A stretch of 64,000 nucleotides of DNA, from positions 248,001-312,000 of the forward strand of contig NZ_CP062805.1 in NCBI RefSeq assembly GCF_008801925.2, written 5' to 3'. The stretch's first letter is position 1. The number at the start of each line of letters is the position of its first letter. The notes beneath the pieces are model-generated. The model saw only the letters and a program-made list of their open reading frames with translations. It was not told the DNA's origin and searched no databases. Below, piece after piece: positions 51,112 through 61,042 of the stretch. Source of the stretch: Cupriavidus basilensis (lineage in GTDB: Bacteria; Pseudomonadota; Gammaproteobacteria; Burkholderiales; Burkholderiaceae). The position numbers and the translations under genes are program-made.

Positions 51112-53634
51112 TTAGCTTAATCGTTCGATGGCTGCGGTCAAATTTTGGGGTGCCTCCCAGTAAGACTGCCAGGGATCCGCCACTTGGAAACTGAGGTATT
51201 CGCGGGCATCGCGGATAGTCCACTGTGCGCCACTTTTCAGCTTGGTAAGCTGCTCCCAGAACACCGGCATGGAGACACCGAGTCCTGGCCGCGCTCGCGC
51301 CGAGAACGCGGCTGCGGTGGTCTGGGAGAAGCCATTGCGCAGATAATCCACAAAAATCCGCCCCTTGCGGTTAGCCGCCCCAGAGCGGGCGGTGAAGCGC
51401 TGGGGCAGAGTGGCCGCCAAGTGTTTGACGGCGGCACGCGAAAACGCCTTCACTTCGTCGTAGGAACGCTGCGGCGCCAATGGCACGACGACGTGCAGCC
51501 CCTTGCCGCCGCTCGTTTTCAACCAGGACTGCAGCCCCAGCTCATCCAGCAGCGTGTGCACCAGCATGGCGGCCTCGATCATCGTCTCCCATGCAATCCC
51601 TTCGCCAGGATCGAGGTCGAAAATGACTCGATCCGGACGATCTATGTGGTGGGCCGTCGAATTCCACGTATGAAACTCAAGCACATTCATCTGGGCAGCG
51701 GCGACGATTGCGTCTGCCGAATCAGCAGTGAGTAATGCGGCATGGCCGGGCCAAAGGGACGGGAGCTGCTCGGTGAGGCCAGGCATCGCCGTTTCCGCGT
51801 GCTTCTGAAAGAAGGTCGGGGCATCGATGCCCTCCGGCGCGCGCACCAAGGATAGCGGCCGATCCTTGAGGTGGGGCAGCATCCGCTCCGCCACGCTCGC
51901 GTAGTAGCGAACCAGCTCGACCTTCGTGATGCCTGTGGATTTGTCGATGACACGGTCCGGATTGGAGACCTTGATAGCGCTGACGCCGTGCGGCGTCACG
52001 GCAGTCTGGATCGCCTCTCGCCGGGTCGACTTAGCCGGATGATCGGCGCGCAGGCCCTTGAACGAGGCTTGGCGTACCTGGCCTTCAGGGGTCCACTCGG
52101 AAAACTCGACTTCTGCAACGAGGGTCGGTTTCACCCAACGTACAACGCCTTCCCGGCCTCCGCCCCATCGCCGGCTGGAACGCGCCTCCGTCGAAAAGGG
52201 ACTTCGCTCAGTTTCCAAGGTGGTCAAGCGTCTTCTGAGTTCTGTTGCCGTCGCGCTGTCCCAGCCGGTTCCAACGCCGCCGACGTAACGGAGTTCTCCA
52301 TCCGCATATACGCCAAGCAATAGCTTGCCTACCTCGGCTGTTGCACCACTGCGGTCCGAAAACCCGCCAATCACAAACTCCTGGCGCAGTTTGCATTTGG
52401 CCTTCAGCCAGGTCTGGGTGCGTGCGGAAACATAGGAGGCGTCGGCCCGCTTGAACATCAAGCCTTCGAGACCGAGCTGGCACGCCGCCTGGAAGATCTG
52501 CACTGGGGAAGCATCGAAGGCCTCGCTAAAGCGCACCCGTTCGGAGCGATCTCCGACAAGCTCCGCCAGCTTCGCGCGCCGCTGGGTCAGGGGCACATTG
52601 CGCAAATCCCGGCCTTCCCAGAAGGGTAGGTCGAAGCCGAAGAAGACGATTGCGTCGTTGCGATGCCCATCGATTGCGTTCTGCAAGGCATTGAAATCCG
52701 GCATGCCATCGCGAAGCACGACGATCTCGCCATCCAGCCAGCCTTCCGAGATGTCTAGCGTCTCGATCTCTGCCGCCAGGGATCCCAGCTTGCGCGTCCA
52801 GTCATGGCCATTACGAGTAAAGAGCGCTACTCGGGCATCCTCGATTCTGGCCAAGATTCTGTAGCCATCGAACTTTGTTTCGATGACCCACCCGGTACCA
52901 GTCGGAAGTGCGGGTGCCGGGGTGGCGAGCTGCGGCCCGAGCTTTGCCGGCAAGGGGACGAGCGGGGCGTTCACGATGGCGGTATCGGACGCCATTTCAG
53001 TAGAGCCCGTCGACGCTTGGGTCAGCGCACCCAGCGGTTTTTTGATGACGCTATCCGGGAAAGCTGCCAACACGTCAAACTCTGCCAGCGGTCGCGCCCA
53101 GGCATCTCGCTTCTTGAAGAGGAACCACTGCTCTGAGCTGTCGCCGGGCTTGGCGATGCGTACCAGTTCCCAACGGCCGGCCAACTTTTCTCCGTAAAGT
53201 TCAAAGAGCAACTTGCCTGCGGCCATACCTTCACGCGGATCGCCGATTGGCTCCCACGTGCCACGATCCCAGACGATCACCGAGCCGGCGCCATACTGTT
53301 TAGCCGGGATTTCACCCTCGAAGTTGATATAGTCGAGCGGGTGGTCCTCCACATGGACCGCGATACGCTTTTCGCTGGGATCGTAGCAAGGCCCCTTGGG
53401 CACCGCCCAGCTGAGCAGCACGCCATCGAGTTCGAGCCTGAAATCGTAGTGCAGCCGCCGCGCCCAATGCTTCTGGATCACGAAACGCAACTGTTCGGCA
53501 TTCTTGCGCCGTTTTCGTGTTCCCGCCGGCTCTGGGGTGACGCTGAAGTTGCGCTTCTTCTGATAGCGGTCGAGGTCGGGCAACCGCTCCGCGGTGCGCG
53601 CTCTAACCTTTGACATCCCTGGTGTCGTTGCCAT
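51112..53634 (-). CDS. ligD: Multifunctional DNA ligase D (phosphoesterase-ligase-polymerase)
   Basis: 840 residues from the ATG at 53634. Domain order: 3'-phosphoesterase (about 35-170: KHWARRLHYDFRLELDGVLL, VHVEDHPLDY), ATP-dependent ligase (230-520, nucleophile Lys254 in ETKFDGYR) and primase/polymerase (about 550-840: DRVIFDLDPGEG, TSGGKGLHVVVPL, TARSGAANRKGRIFVDYLRN). With Ku it repairs double-strand breaks by NHEJ. Complete, with all three activities predicted. First gene of the operon ligD-ku-MerR/TPR. Confidence 0.95.
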   Translation of the reverse strand: MATTPGMSKVRARTAERLPDLDRYQKKRNFSVTPEPAGTRKRRKNAEQLRFVIQKHWARRLHYDFRLELDGVLLSWAVPKGPCYDPSEKRIAVHVEDHPLDYINFEGEIPAKQYGAGSVIVWDRGTWEPIGDPREGMAAGKLLFELYGEKLAGRWELVRIAKPGDSSEQWFLFKKRDAWARPLAEFDVLAAFPDSVIKKPLGALTQASTGSTEMASDTAIVNAPLVPLPAKLGPQLATPAPALPTGTGWVIETKFDGYRILARIEDARVALFTRNGHDWTRKLGSLAAEIETLDISEGWLDGEIVVLRDGMPDFNALQNAIDGHRNDAIVFFGFDLPFWEGRDLRNVPLTQRRAKLAELVGDRSERVRFSEAFDASPVQIFQAACQLGLEGLMFKRADASYVSARTQTWLKAKCKLRQEFVIGGFSDRSGATAEVGKLLLGVYADGELRYVGGVGTGWDSATATELRRRLTTLETERSPFSTEARSSRRWGGGREGVVRWVKPTLVAEVEFSEWTPEGQVRQASFKGLRADHPAKSTRREAIQTAVTPHGVSAIKVSNPDRVIDKSTGITKVELVRYYASVAERMLPHLKDRPLSLVRAPEGIDAPTFFQKHAETAMPGLTEQLPSLWPGHAALLTADSADAIVAAAQMNVLEFHTWNSTAHHIDRPDRVIFDLDPGEGIAWETMIEAAMLVHTLLDELGLQSWLKTSGGKGLHVVVPLAPQRSYDEVKAFSRAAVKHLAATLPQRFTARSGAANRKGRIFVDYLRNGFSQTTAAAFSARARPGLGVSMPVFWEQLTKLKSGAQWTIRDAREYLSFQVADPWQSYWEAPQNLTAAIERLS

Positions 53635-53999
53635 AGGCGTTTCGCATCCGGATCGCTCCCTTCCGTGGACGATCCGCTTGGCCCCTCTGTCTTTATGCCA
53701 GCATCGTCCCGGAGCCAATCGCTGCGTCCCAACATAAGTTAACTATGCGGCACCTACCTCAACCTTCCGTCGGTCGCCGCGTGGCACTACATAAACGTTT
53801 GACATGTCGGCTCCTCGGGTTGCCATATTTCTGCAGTCTAGGCCGCTATCTCAATGCCCTGTAGAAGGCAGCGTCTTACACGTCCACCCGGAAGGCCTGC
53901 CTTGCAACCGGCATGCTCACCCGTTAAGGGCGTGCCCCTGCAGGGTCAGGCCGCCGCCACTAGAATGGCTTCTTTAGCCACAACGCCACGGTGACAGCG
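53635..53999. other. Intergenic, promoter region of ligD and flank of the SRAP remnant
   Basis: About 365 bp holding the ligD promoter on the minus strand and the start region of the SRAP pseudogene on the plus strand. The ORF extends ligD by 28 residues upstream, but without a better start. No other gene is visible. Confidence 0.45.
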
Positions 54000-54560
54000 A
54001 TGTGCTATTCCGCGCAGATTCACGCCAGCTATCGAAAGTACGTTCGGGAATTCGGGGCCTCTGACAGTTTTGAGCATTTTGTCGAACTCTTCTGGGAGAA
54101 GCGCAGAGACGGCGGCTGGTCCAAACTGCCTAAAGCAATGCGTGCCGTCTGCCACGAACGACAAGGAGCGCGCTGTCGCCGACCTTGTTGCGGCGGGTGA
54201 CAAAGATCAGGCGATAGCCTTGGAGACGGAGCTGTTCCAGCAGAAGACACGGCTGACTGCCGCCGAGCGCGCATTGGCAGGCAAGCCGACAAAGAAGGCG
54301 GAAAACGATCAACGCGTCGCGACTGACAAGATCGCGAGGGCGCAGCGCAATCTAGCAGACCTGCAGCGAACTGATTTGCTGGATCGAGACTCGCGTATTT
54401 TCCCGGGCCACTACGCGCCCGTGATGGTGGTGCAGGATGGCCAGCGAGTTGTGATCCCGATGCGCTATCAATGCAGGATGCCGGGGTGGACGCCCGCGAT
54501 GGAGCGACAGAAACCCGGTACATACAACGCTTTGGGAACGTTGCTAACAGTTAGGTGGAA
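54000..54560 (+). pseudogene. SRAP (HMCES/YedK-like) DNA-crosslink protein, frameshifted and truncated
   Basis: The first frame begins MCYSAQIHASYRKYVREFGA, with the Cys2 that forms the abasic-site crosslink, and continues to LPKAMRAVCH. A one-base shift near 54155 moves to ATNDKERAVADLVAAGDKDQ, later RIFPGHYAPVMVVQDGQRVV and PMRYQCRMPGW, then PGTYNA. The family then needs about 100 more residues with the catalytic Glu/His region, which are missing. The frame is therefore dead. An IS1182 copy lies 200 bp downstream. Confidence 0.8.
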
Positions 54561-54767
54561 AAATTTTTGTTCCAATCAACCACTTAGGGCGGCTAACTCT
54601 TTTCCCTAACCCTTTCGTTCTGAGGTTGAATCCTTTGTGGGCCTATGGCCAGCGGTGCGGCCGGCGCGCCAACTTCGCTGCGGTACTCGAAGGATTGACG
54701 CCAGTTCAACTCAGCGGCTGCTCCTACTCTCAGGCAGAGTTGGGAAGGCGATCGTCTCTGATCGACC

Positions 54768-56453
54768 GAGGCCGTGTGGAAACGTCTCTCGAATCGCACC
54801 AATGCGCGCCCCCTCCGGGGCGTAGCCTGCCTTATCGAATTTTCGGCCAATCCGGTCGTCGGCGGCGTCGAAACGGGTGGGAACAGCGCTAATGGGGCCC
54901 CTGAGAGCGATCTTCAGCCCCATCTTTTGCGCGCAAATGGGTGCTTACGCACCCACCAGGCGCATGGCCTTCATTGTTTTCGAGAACCCGAGAATTCGAA
55001 GGACGCGCTTCAGGTTGTACGCCAGAACATGCAGGCTCATTTCAGTTCCTACATTCGGCAGCGTGCGCGTCAAGAAGTGCGTGTAGCCCATCCAATGTTT
55101 GAAGGTTCCGAAGACATGCTCGACGGTTCGCCTGCGAACCGTCATTGCATCCGGCATCTTGTCGAGCCGGCGCTGGACGGCCTCCAGCACTTCCTCATGC
55201 TCCCATCTGGAGATGCGCCGGTACGGACTCGGCGTGCATTGCGACCGCATCGTGCACTGAGGACATGCACTACTCCAATAGCGGCGTAGCTGCAGTCCGT
55301 GTTCTTCTCTGGTGAAGCGGTATATCGCACGTTCTCCGGCGGGACATTGATATTCATCGTCTCGGGCAATGTAGATGAAGTCCGCCCGAACGAATCGACC
55401 ACCTACCTTCGCGCTGGACCTTGCTGGCTTGGGCAAGATGGCAGCAATGCCCGTATCCGCGCATGCTTTGATCTCCTGCGCACTGAAGTAGCCACGATCA
55501 GCTATGGCTTTAAGCCTGGTCTTACCCATCGCATCGCGAGCAGCTCGAGCCATCGAGCTGAGTTGCGCCCGATCATTGCCGATATTGGTGACCTCATGAG
55601 CAACGATCAGATGATGCTTGGCATCTACGGCCATCTGTACGTTGTAGCCGACCATTCCAGAGCCCTTGCCACTTGTCGCCATCGAGCGCGCATCAGGATC
55701 GGTCATCGAGATCTGACCATCTGGCAGCGTCTTGAGCTCTTCCTTTATCTGGTCAAGGCTATGCATCTGTTGACGCAGTTGCACAATCTTCTCGCGCAGT
55801 CGAGTTGTCTTGAGTTCTACCTCCGCAGGCTGCGTGCGATCCGCAGTCTCCAGCGCGCTCAGATACCGCTGGATGCTTTCCTCAATTTGCTGCTGGCGCT
55901 TGTCGACCTTGCCAGCGGTGAAATTGCGGTCCCGAGTATTGACTGCCTTGAACTTGCTGCCGTCGATGGCGACCAGGGCCTGTGAGAACAACTTAAGATC
56001 TCGGCACAGTACAACGAAGCGACGGCAGACATTGCGAATGCCCGTGCCGTTATCCCGCCGAAAGTCTGCAATCGTCTTGAAGTCCGGCGCCAGTCGACCG
56101 GTAAGCCACATCAGTTCTATATTGCGTTGGCATTCGCGTTCCAGACGGCGGCTGGAGTGGACCCGGTTGAGGTAACCATAGATGTATATCTTTAACAGGA
56201 CAGCAGGATGATATGAAGGGCGACCTGTAGTCGAGGGATTGGTACCTTCGAACCCGAGCGACTCGAGATCCAGTTCTTCAACAAACGCGTCGATGATCCT
56301 GGTGGGGTTGTCCTCGGCGATGAAATCATCGAGGCATTCTGGAAGCAGGGTAGCTTGCTTGCGGTCTTCTCCCTCTATGAATCGCTTCATCCGATCCCCC
56401 AGTCTGAATGCGTTGACTCAGTCTAGGTGATCGAGACGTTTTCACACAGCCTC
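54768..56453 (-). mobile_element. IS1182-family insertion sequence, complete, with GACC duplication
   Basis: Both ends show GAGGCYGTGTGRAAACG (left at 54768, right reverse complement ending at 56453). GACC occurs immediately outside both ends (54764-54767 and 56454-56457), a 4-bp target duplication. Length 1686 bp with one intact transposase on the minus strand, so it is probably a recent and functional insertion. Confidence 0.9.
54945..56390 (-). CDS. IS1182-family transposase
   Basis: 481 residues. N-terminal DUF772-like domain (YHPAVLLKIYIYGYLNRVHS, RRLERECQRNIELMWLTGRL) and DDE core: Asp in LVAIDGSKFKAVNT, Asp in KAIADRGYFSAQE and Glu in RRTVEHVFGTFKHWMG. A Cys-rich segment (CPQCTMRSQC) lies before the end, typical of this family. 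Complete. Confidence 0.95.
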   Translation of the reverse strand: MKRFIEGEDRKQATLLPECLDDFIAEDNPTRIIDAFVEELDLESLGFEGTNPSTTGRPSYHPAVLLKIYIYGYLNRVHSSRRLERECQRNIELMWLTGRLAPDFKTIADFRRDNGTGIRNVCRRFVVLCRDLKLFSQALVAIDGSKFKAVNTRDRNFTAGKVDKRQQQIEESIQRYLSALETADRTQPAEVELKTTRLREKIVQLRQQMHSLDQIKEELKTLPDGQISMTDPDARSMATSGKGSGMVGYNVQMAVDAKHHLIVAHEVTNIGNDRAQLSSMARAARDAMGKTRLKAIADRGYFSAQEIKACADTGIAAILPKPARSSAKVGGRFVRADFIYIARDDEYQCPAGERAIYRFTREEHGLQLRRYWSSACPQCTMRSQCTPSPYRRISRWEHEEVLEAVQRRLDKMPDAMTVRRRTVEHVFGTFKHWMGYTHFLTRTLPNVGTEMSLHVLAYNLKRVLRILGFSKTMKAMRLVGA

Positions 56454-56575
56454 GACCCCTCTCGGTCATCCGCGAACGCGAGCTCAATGTCCAATGACCG
56501 TGGTATTGCAGTCACCGATCCTGCTCAAAGGGGAATTCCTGCGGCGGCCGAGGACCGGCATGTGAATCCGGCCGC

Positions 56576-56947
56576 TCACACCCAGGTCAGCGTTTCCTCC
56601 GTAAAGAGGTGACCGGCCATGAGGTAGTCGCCGTGTTCAATGGCAAGCTCCTCCAGATTGCGCAGCGTATCCTCAGACAGCGCGGCCATGTCGAACCTGC
56701 AGTAGAGGTAGCGCTGCCTGAATGTGGGCTTCTCCATGCGCAGGCCGTGCACCAATGCTTCGGGGGATGCCACGGAGACATGCTCGACGGCGCGATACTA
56801 CACGTCGACACCGTATTGACGGCCGAGTTGCTCCAGTTCGATCGCGTCCTGCCATGCGGTCTCGTAGTCCAACTCAAGCGTGCCGGCACCGCGACCATGG
56901 ATGTGTTCCACCGTGCTGGCCCGGTCGCGTGCGGTATATGTGCTCAT
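56576..56947 (-). pseudogene. Paralogue of the 45926-46312 gene, with one in-frame TAG
   Basis: From ATG at 56947 the frame reads MSTYTARDRASTVEHIHGRG, LELDYETAWQDAIELEQLGR, QYGVDV, TAG (56798-56800), then YRAVEHVSVASPEALVHGLR and TFRQRYLYCRFDMA. The paralogue has GVHVQYRG at this point, so CAG (Gln) became TAG. Everything else is intact, so decay is young. The downstream half could be translated from an internal Met. Confidence 0.75.
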
Positions 56948-56967
56948 CGTGGCTCTCCAAATGCCGC

Positions 56968-57933
56968 TCAGTCGAGCTTGATATTTGCCTCCCTGATCAG
57001 GGTGCTGAATCTGGCCTTCTCCTGCCTAATGTATGCGGTGAAGTCCGCCGGCTGGGACGTCGTGGCGCTGAATCCATACTCGCCCAATACCTTGACCGCT
57101 TTTTCCGAAGCCAATGCCTTCGCGACTTCATTCCGAATGCGTTGAGTCAGTTCGGCGGGCATTCTCGCAGGTCCCCACAAGCCGTACCAGGAAACCATCT
57201 CGAAGCCGGTCAATCCCGACTCTGCAACCGTCGGAACGTTCGGCAACGCGGCAATGCGCTTCGCACTAGTGACTGCAAGCGGCTTCAGCTTTCCACTCTT
57301 CACATGGGGCAGCGTCGATGGCAAGGCATCCACCATGGCATTGATGTGGCCGCCCATGACTTCCGTCAACGCCGGAGCCGTACCCTTGTAGGGGATGATC
57401 TCGAACTGGAGCTTCCCGTCGTGCTTGATCGCTTCTTCGGCCAGGTGGCTAGCCGAGCCGACTGCTGAAGTTCCAAAGGTGTACTTCCCGGGCTCCTTGC
57501 GGATGGCGGCCATGAACTCCTTGAGGTCCTTTGCTGGAACACTGGGATGCGCCGTCACGAGCATTGGGACGCTACCCAGTTGTGTGATCGCCGTGAAGTC
57601 CTTTTCGATGTCATAGGTCGTTGCGCTCATCAGCATCGGCGTGGCCACGAAGGTCGATGCCTGCACAAGTAGGGTGTAACCGTCTGGCGCCGAGGTCGCT
57701 ACCAACTTGCTGCCCAGCGTTCCGCTGGCTCCGGGCCGGTTATCGACAATAAATTGCTGGCCGAGGTTTTCGCTTAGGCGTTGCGCAACAACCCGCGTAA
57801 CAGCGTCCACTGTTCCACCAGCGGGGTACGGCACAACGATTCTGACGGGCTTGTTGGGGTAGCTCTGGCCGAGAGCCAGCGTGGCGGCAAGACCAAAGCT
57901 TGTGGCCACTAGCGCTCTCAAAATACTTCTCAT
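56968..57933 (-). CDS. Bug-family periplasmic receptor (tripartite tricarboxylate transporter type)
   Basis: 321 residues with a signal peptide (MRSILRALVATSFGLAATLA, cleavage near LALGQS). Mature part: YPNKPVRIVVPYPAGGTVDA, VVAQRLSENLGQQFIVDNRP, GASGTLGSKLVA; the Bug signature PYxxGGxxD...ENRPGAxG is clear. Binds an organic anion in the periplasm and delivers it to a TctAB-type permease, which is not in the window. Start at 57933 follows GGAG. Adjacent porin, MFS and aldolase-family genes suggest uptake and use of one compound. Confidence 0.93.
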   Translation of the reverse strand: MRSILRALVATSFGLAATLALGQSYPNKPVRIVVPYPAGGTVDAVTRVVAQRLSENLGQQFIVDNRPGASGTLGSKLVATSAPDGYTLLVQASTFVATPMLMSATTYDIEKDFTAITQLGSVPMLVTAHPSVPAKDLKEFMAAIRKEPGKYTFGTSAVGSASHLAEEAIKHDGKLQFEIIPYKGTAPALTEVMGGHINAMVDALPSTLPHVKSGKLKPLAVTSAKRIAALPNVPTVAESGLTGFEMVSWYGLWGPARMPAELTQRIRNEVAKALASEKAVKVLGEYGFSATTSQPADFTAYIRQEKARFSTLIREANIKLD

Positions 57934-58063
57934 TGTCGTCTCCTGATATTGACTTGCATGCTTGCCGCTCTGCCTCGACTGGCGAGCGTCCAGAGAAGGG
58001 ATTCTTGCATCCGATGCTTTCGCCTGAGCTCTTGCTCTTGCCATAAACAGGTATGGCGCCGAC

Positions 58064-59164
58064 TCAGAAGACATGCTTTATGCCAATCATCGCACCAAAC
58101 TGGTTGCCGCCCGGTGCCGGCGCGCTGGTTCCGACGGCGCTGCCACTGCTGACCGACATGGCCAGTTGGCCCCGGTTATCAATGAAGCCAGTCGTAAGAT
58201 AGGCGGAGGTCCGCTTGGAGAAGGCGTAGGCACCGCGCAGGGCCGCGAGCCATGCCTTGTTGGCACTATGGTTGAATCCCAGATAGTAGATCTGCCCCGC
58301 GAGATTGAAGGCGGGCGTGATGTCGTAGGCCAGGCCCGCATAGTACAACTGGCTATGGGACGTGGTGCTGCCCTCATTGTTCCGGAAGGTGCCACCGATG
58401 CCAAGCTTCGTCCTGGACAGGACCATGTAGCCACCAAAGTGCAGGCGATCGTCCTTGAGGCCGCTGTTCACCAGCCCTGCTGCAGCACCGGCGCCTCCGC
58501 GCAAGGAATCGTATGCAGTTGCCAGGCCCCACCAGCTTGCGTCATACCGCAGCATCACTGACCATTCACGGCAGGCCTTGCTGTCGGCGGGATTCTCTCC
58601 GGCGCAGTTGGTTCCCGCGGGGTTCTGGCCAGCATTGACTGTGTCGCGCCCGAGGCTGTATGTCGCGCCGACAGTCAATCCGCCGAATGTACCCTTGTAG
58701 GCGATGGCATTATCGGCGCGGGCATTGGGTCGATAACTATCCAACGAGTTGGCGCCGTAGATGTTGGGCCCCAGTACGTCAGAGTCCAGCGTTGACCAGA
58801 AGGTCATCGTCCACTGACGGCCGAAGGAGAGTTGTCCCCACTGATTGCTCAGCCCCACAAAGGCCTGGCGACCGAACAAGCGTCCCCCCTGATTTGACGA
58901 TCCGGAGTCCGGGGCAAAGCCGGATTCCAGGACGAAGACGGATTTCAGGCCTCCCCCAAGGTCTTCAGTCCCGCGCATCCCCCAGCGCGAAGGCACGGTG
59001 GCAGTCAGGTTCGGCATCCGCACGACACTGTCTTTGCTGGCACCAATATTGTTCACATACTCGACCCCGGTGTCGCCGAGGCCGTAAAGCGTCACTGATT
59101 GTGCCGAAGCGAACATCGGTGCGGCGCAAAGAAGGCCCGCGTACCATTTCCCGCAACTCCTCAT
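58064..59164 (-). CDS. Gram-negative porin (Burkholderiales OmpC type)
   Basis: 366 residues with a signal peptide ending ...APMFASA-QSVTLYG. The start of the mature barrel SVTLYGLGDTGVEYVNN, GMRGTEDLGGGLKSVFVLES, GRQAFVGLSNQWGQLSFGRQ and the terminal GAMIGIKHVF with a C-terminal Phe are characteristic of the 16-strand trimeric porins of this order. It should let small solutes pass the outer membrane. It lies in the catabolic cluster on the same strand as the transporter and aldolase genes. Confidence 0.95.
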   Translation of the reverse strand: MRSCGKWYAGLLCAAPMFASAQSVTLYGLGDTGVEYVNNIGASKDSVVRMPNLTATVPSRWGMRGTEDLGGGLKSVFVLESGFAPDSGSSNQGGRLFGRQAFVGLSNQWGQLSFGRQWTMTFWSTLDSDVLGPNIYGANSLDSYRPNARADNAIAYKGTFGGLTVGATYSLGRDTVNAGQNPAGTNCAGENPADSKACREWSVMLRYDASWWGLATAYDSLRGGAGAAAGLVNSGLKDDRLHFGGYMVLSRTKLGIGGTFRNNEGSTTSHSQLYYAGLAYDITPAFNLAGQIYYLGFNHSANKAWLAALRGAYAFSKRTSAYLTTGFIDNRGQLAMSVSSGSAVGTSAPAPGGNQFGAMIGIKHVF

Positions 59165-59344
59165 GGGTGTCTCCTTGTTATGGCGAGTCGTTACAAACTT
59201 GTGAAGGCAGGCGAGCGGTCTCCCCCCAGCACCGTGCGCTCGATACGTTTCGAGTGCACGGCTGCAAGGGATACTGGGTCCGATGATCGCCGTGAAGCGT
59301 CTGACGGCAGCGGTCTGCGCTGCTGCGTTTGGCAGGTCAGCCAG

Positions 59345-60787
59345 TCAGGGTGAAATCTCTTCCAGCGGGCGGTTGGTGGTTTCGGTCATTCGGCTGGCCG
59401 CGACAAGGCCGACCACGCAGGCGCCCGCAAACATCAGGAAGACGGTGGCAATACCCTGTCCCGTCAGTACCATGCCGACAACGGTCGGTGCGGTGGCGGA
59501 GGCAGCTCGTAGCCATGACGTCGCCAGGCCGGTTCCGATCGCACGGATACGCGTGGGATAGATTTCCGGCGTGTACAGGTACAGCAGCACCGTCGCCGAA
59601 CCCATCACGGCATAAGCTGAGGATGCAAGCAGCATGACCGACCAGGGGCTGGCGGCGCCGAACGCTCCGAGGACGGCGAGCAGTATGCCGCTGACCACGA
59701 AACACCCCATGGCCCAGCGACGACGACCCACGCGGTCCACCGAGAGTGCGCAGACAAGAACGGCACAGGTGCTGAGCACGTTGGAGAGCGAGGCCATGTG
59801 CAGCGACTCCTGCAATGGCAGGTGATAGACCGTCTTGTACAGACTCGGCAACCAGTTGTTGATGCCATTTGCAACGAAATAGGAACTCGCCCATAGCAGC
59901 CATACCACCACCGTACGGCCACGATAGAACGGCGAGAACAGCTCCTTCCAGTTGCCCTTTTTCTGCGAATGGAGGCCCCCGTACAGTTCCGAGATGCGCC
60001 GGTCCATCTCTGCGGCGTTGTGCTGCGGATCGAGGTTTCGCTTGGGGGTGCTGGCCTCGATTTCGCCGATCACGCGCTCTGCGTCGTCGAACCGGCCTTT
60101 GGCGATCAGCCATCGTGGTGATTCCGGCAGCCGCATGATCAGCAGTGCCACGACCAAGCCGGGTATCCCGCCAACCAGGAACATGTACTCCCAGCCAAAG
60201 CGAGGAACCAAGAAGGCACCTACCTGGGCCGCCAGCATTAGGCCAACAGGGAAGATCAGTTCATAGAGCAGGAAAAAGCGGCCGCGGCCATGGGCTTGCG
60301 ACAGTTCATTGATATAGGTTGCCGCAACCGGTACCTCGCCGCCGACACCAATGCCCTGGATGAAGCGGCACAGGAACAGCATGTGAAAGTTGCCGGCAAA
60401 GGCGCACGCCACACTCATGACCGACATCAGGGCCACGGTTACGGTGGCACTCGGCACCCGGCCCAGGCGCTCGGCAAGCCACCCGAAGCATAGTGCGCCG
60501 ATGACCTGCCCAAGGTACCCGGCAGCGATCAGGACGCCGATCTCGCCCGGCGATAAGTGCCAAAGCCCAACCAGGACCGGCATGACAAACGCCAAGGACA
60601 GTGCGTCGAATGCATCGAACAGGGTAGCACTGCCCATAACAATGCGGGCTTTGGTGTGCCACCTGCTAAAGGGAACATTCTCGATGCGAAAGAGAAGTTG
60701 CGCTGCCCGCTGCTGCGGATCAAATGGCGCACTGCTTGCCGCATCGTTCCTGCCGCTGTACATGGGTGCGACCGTAGTGGTGTCCAT
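59345..60787 (-). CDS. Major facilitator superfamily transporter
   Basis: 480 residues, 12 hydrophobic segments. Signature motif A after helix 2 is GWLAERLGRVPS, the segment RFIQGIGVGGEVPVAATYIN is in helix 4, and the central loop contains PESPRWLIAKGRFDDAERVI, typical of sugar and aromatic-acid MFS proteins (GxGxGGExPxxxxxxxE). Probably takes up an organic acid or related compound by proton symport. Adjacent gene on the same strand is a DHDPS-family aldolase, so the substrate may be its substrate or precursor (inference). Confidence 0.93.
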   Translation of the reverse strand: MDTTTVAPMYSGRNDAASSAPFDPQQRAAQLLFRIENVPFSRWHTKARIVMGSATLFDAFDALSLAFVMPVLVGLWHLSPGEIGVLIAAGYLGQVIGALCFGWLAERLGRVPSATVTVALMSVMSVACAFAGNFHMLFLCRFIQGIGVGGEVPVAATYINELSQAHGRGRFFLLYELIFPVGLMLAAQVGAFLVPRFGWEYMFLVGGIPGLVVALLIMRLPESPRWLIAKGRFDDAERVIGEIEASTPKRNLDPQHNAAEMDRRISELYGGLHSQKKGNWKELFSPFYRGRTVVVWLLWASSYFVANGINNWLPSLYKTVYHLPLQESLHMASLSNVLSTCAVLVCALSVDRVGRRRWAMGCFVVSGILLAVLGAFGAASPWSVMLLASSAYAVMGSATVLLYLYTPEIYPTRIRAIGTGLATSWLRAASATAPTVVGMVLTGQGIATVFLMFAGACVVGLVAASRMTETTNRPLEEISP

Positions 60788-61042
60788 GCTGTCTCCAAGT
60801 TGACTGGCTCATGGTGTGCGAGCACCGGCCATCATTATTTTTGCGTCATCCGCTTCTGCCGTCGCCACGGTCTTTCGCACCCCAAGAGCCACTGGAAGTC
60901 CGCGACAGGGGGCAGCCCAGAAGCTCAGGTCAGCGTGAAGCCTCGTATTCCTCCCGTTGTGCATGCCTGCTGGCTACAGCAAAATGGGAAAAACACTGAC
61001 GCGGCTAGCAGGCGCAGCCGGATGGCTGCGCCTGGCCACCGT

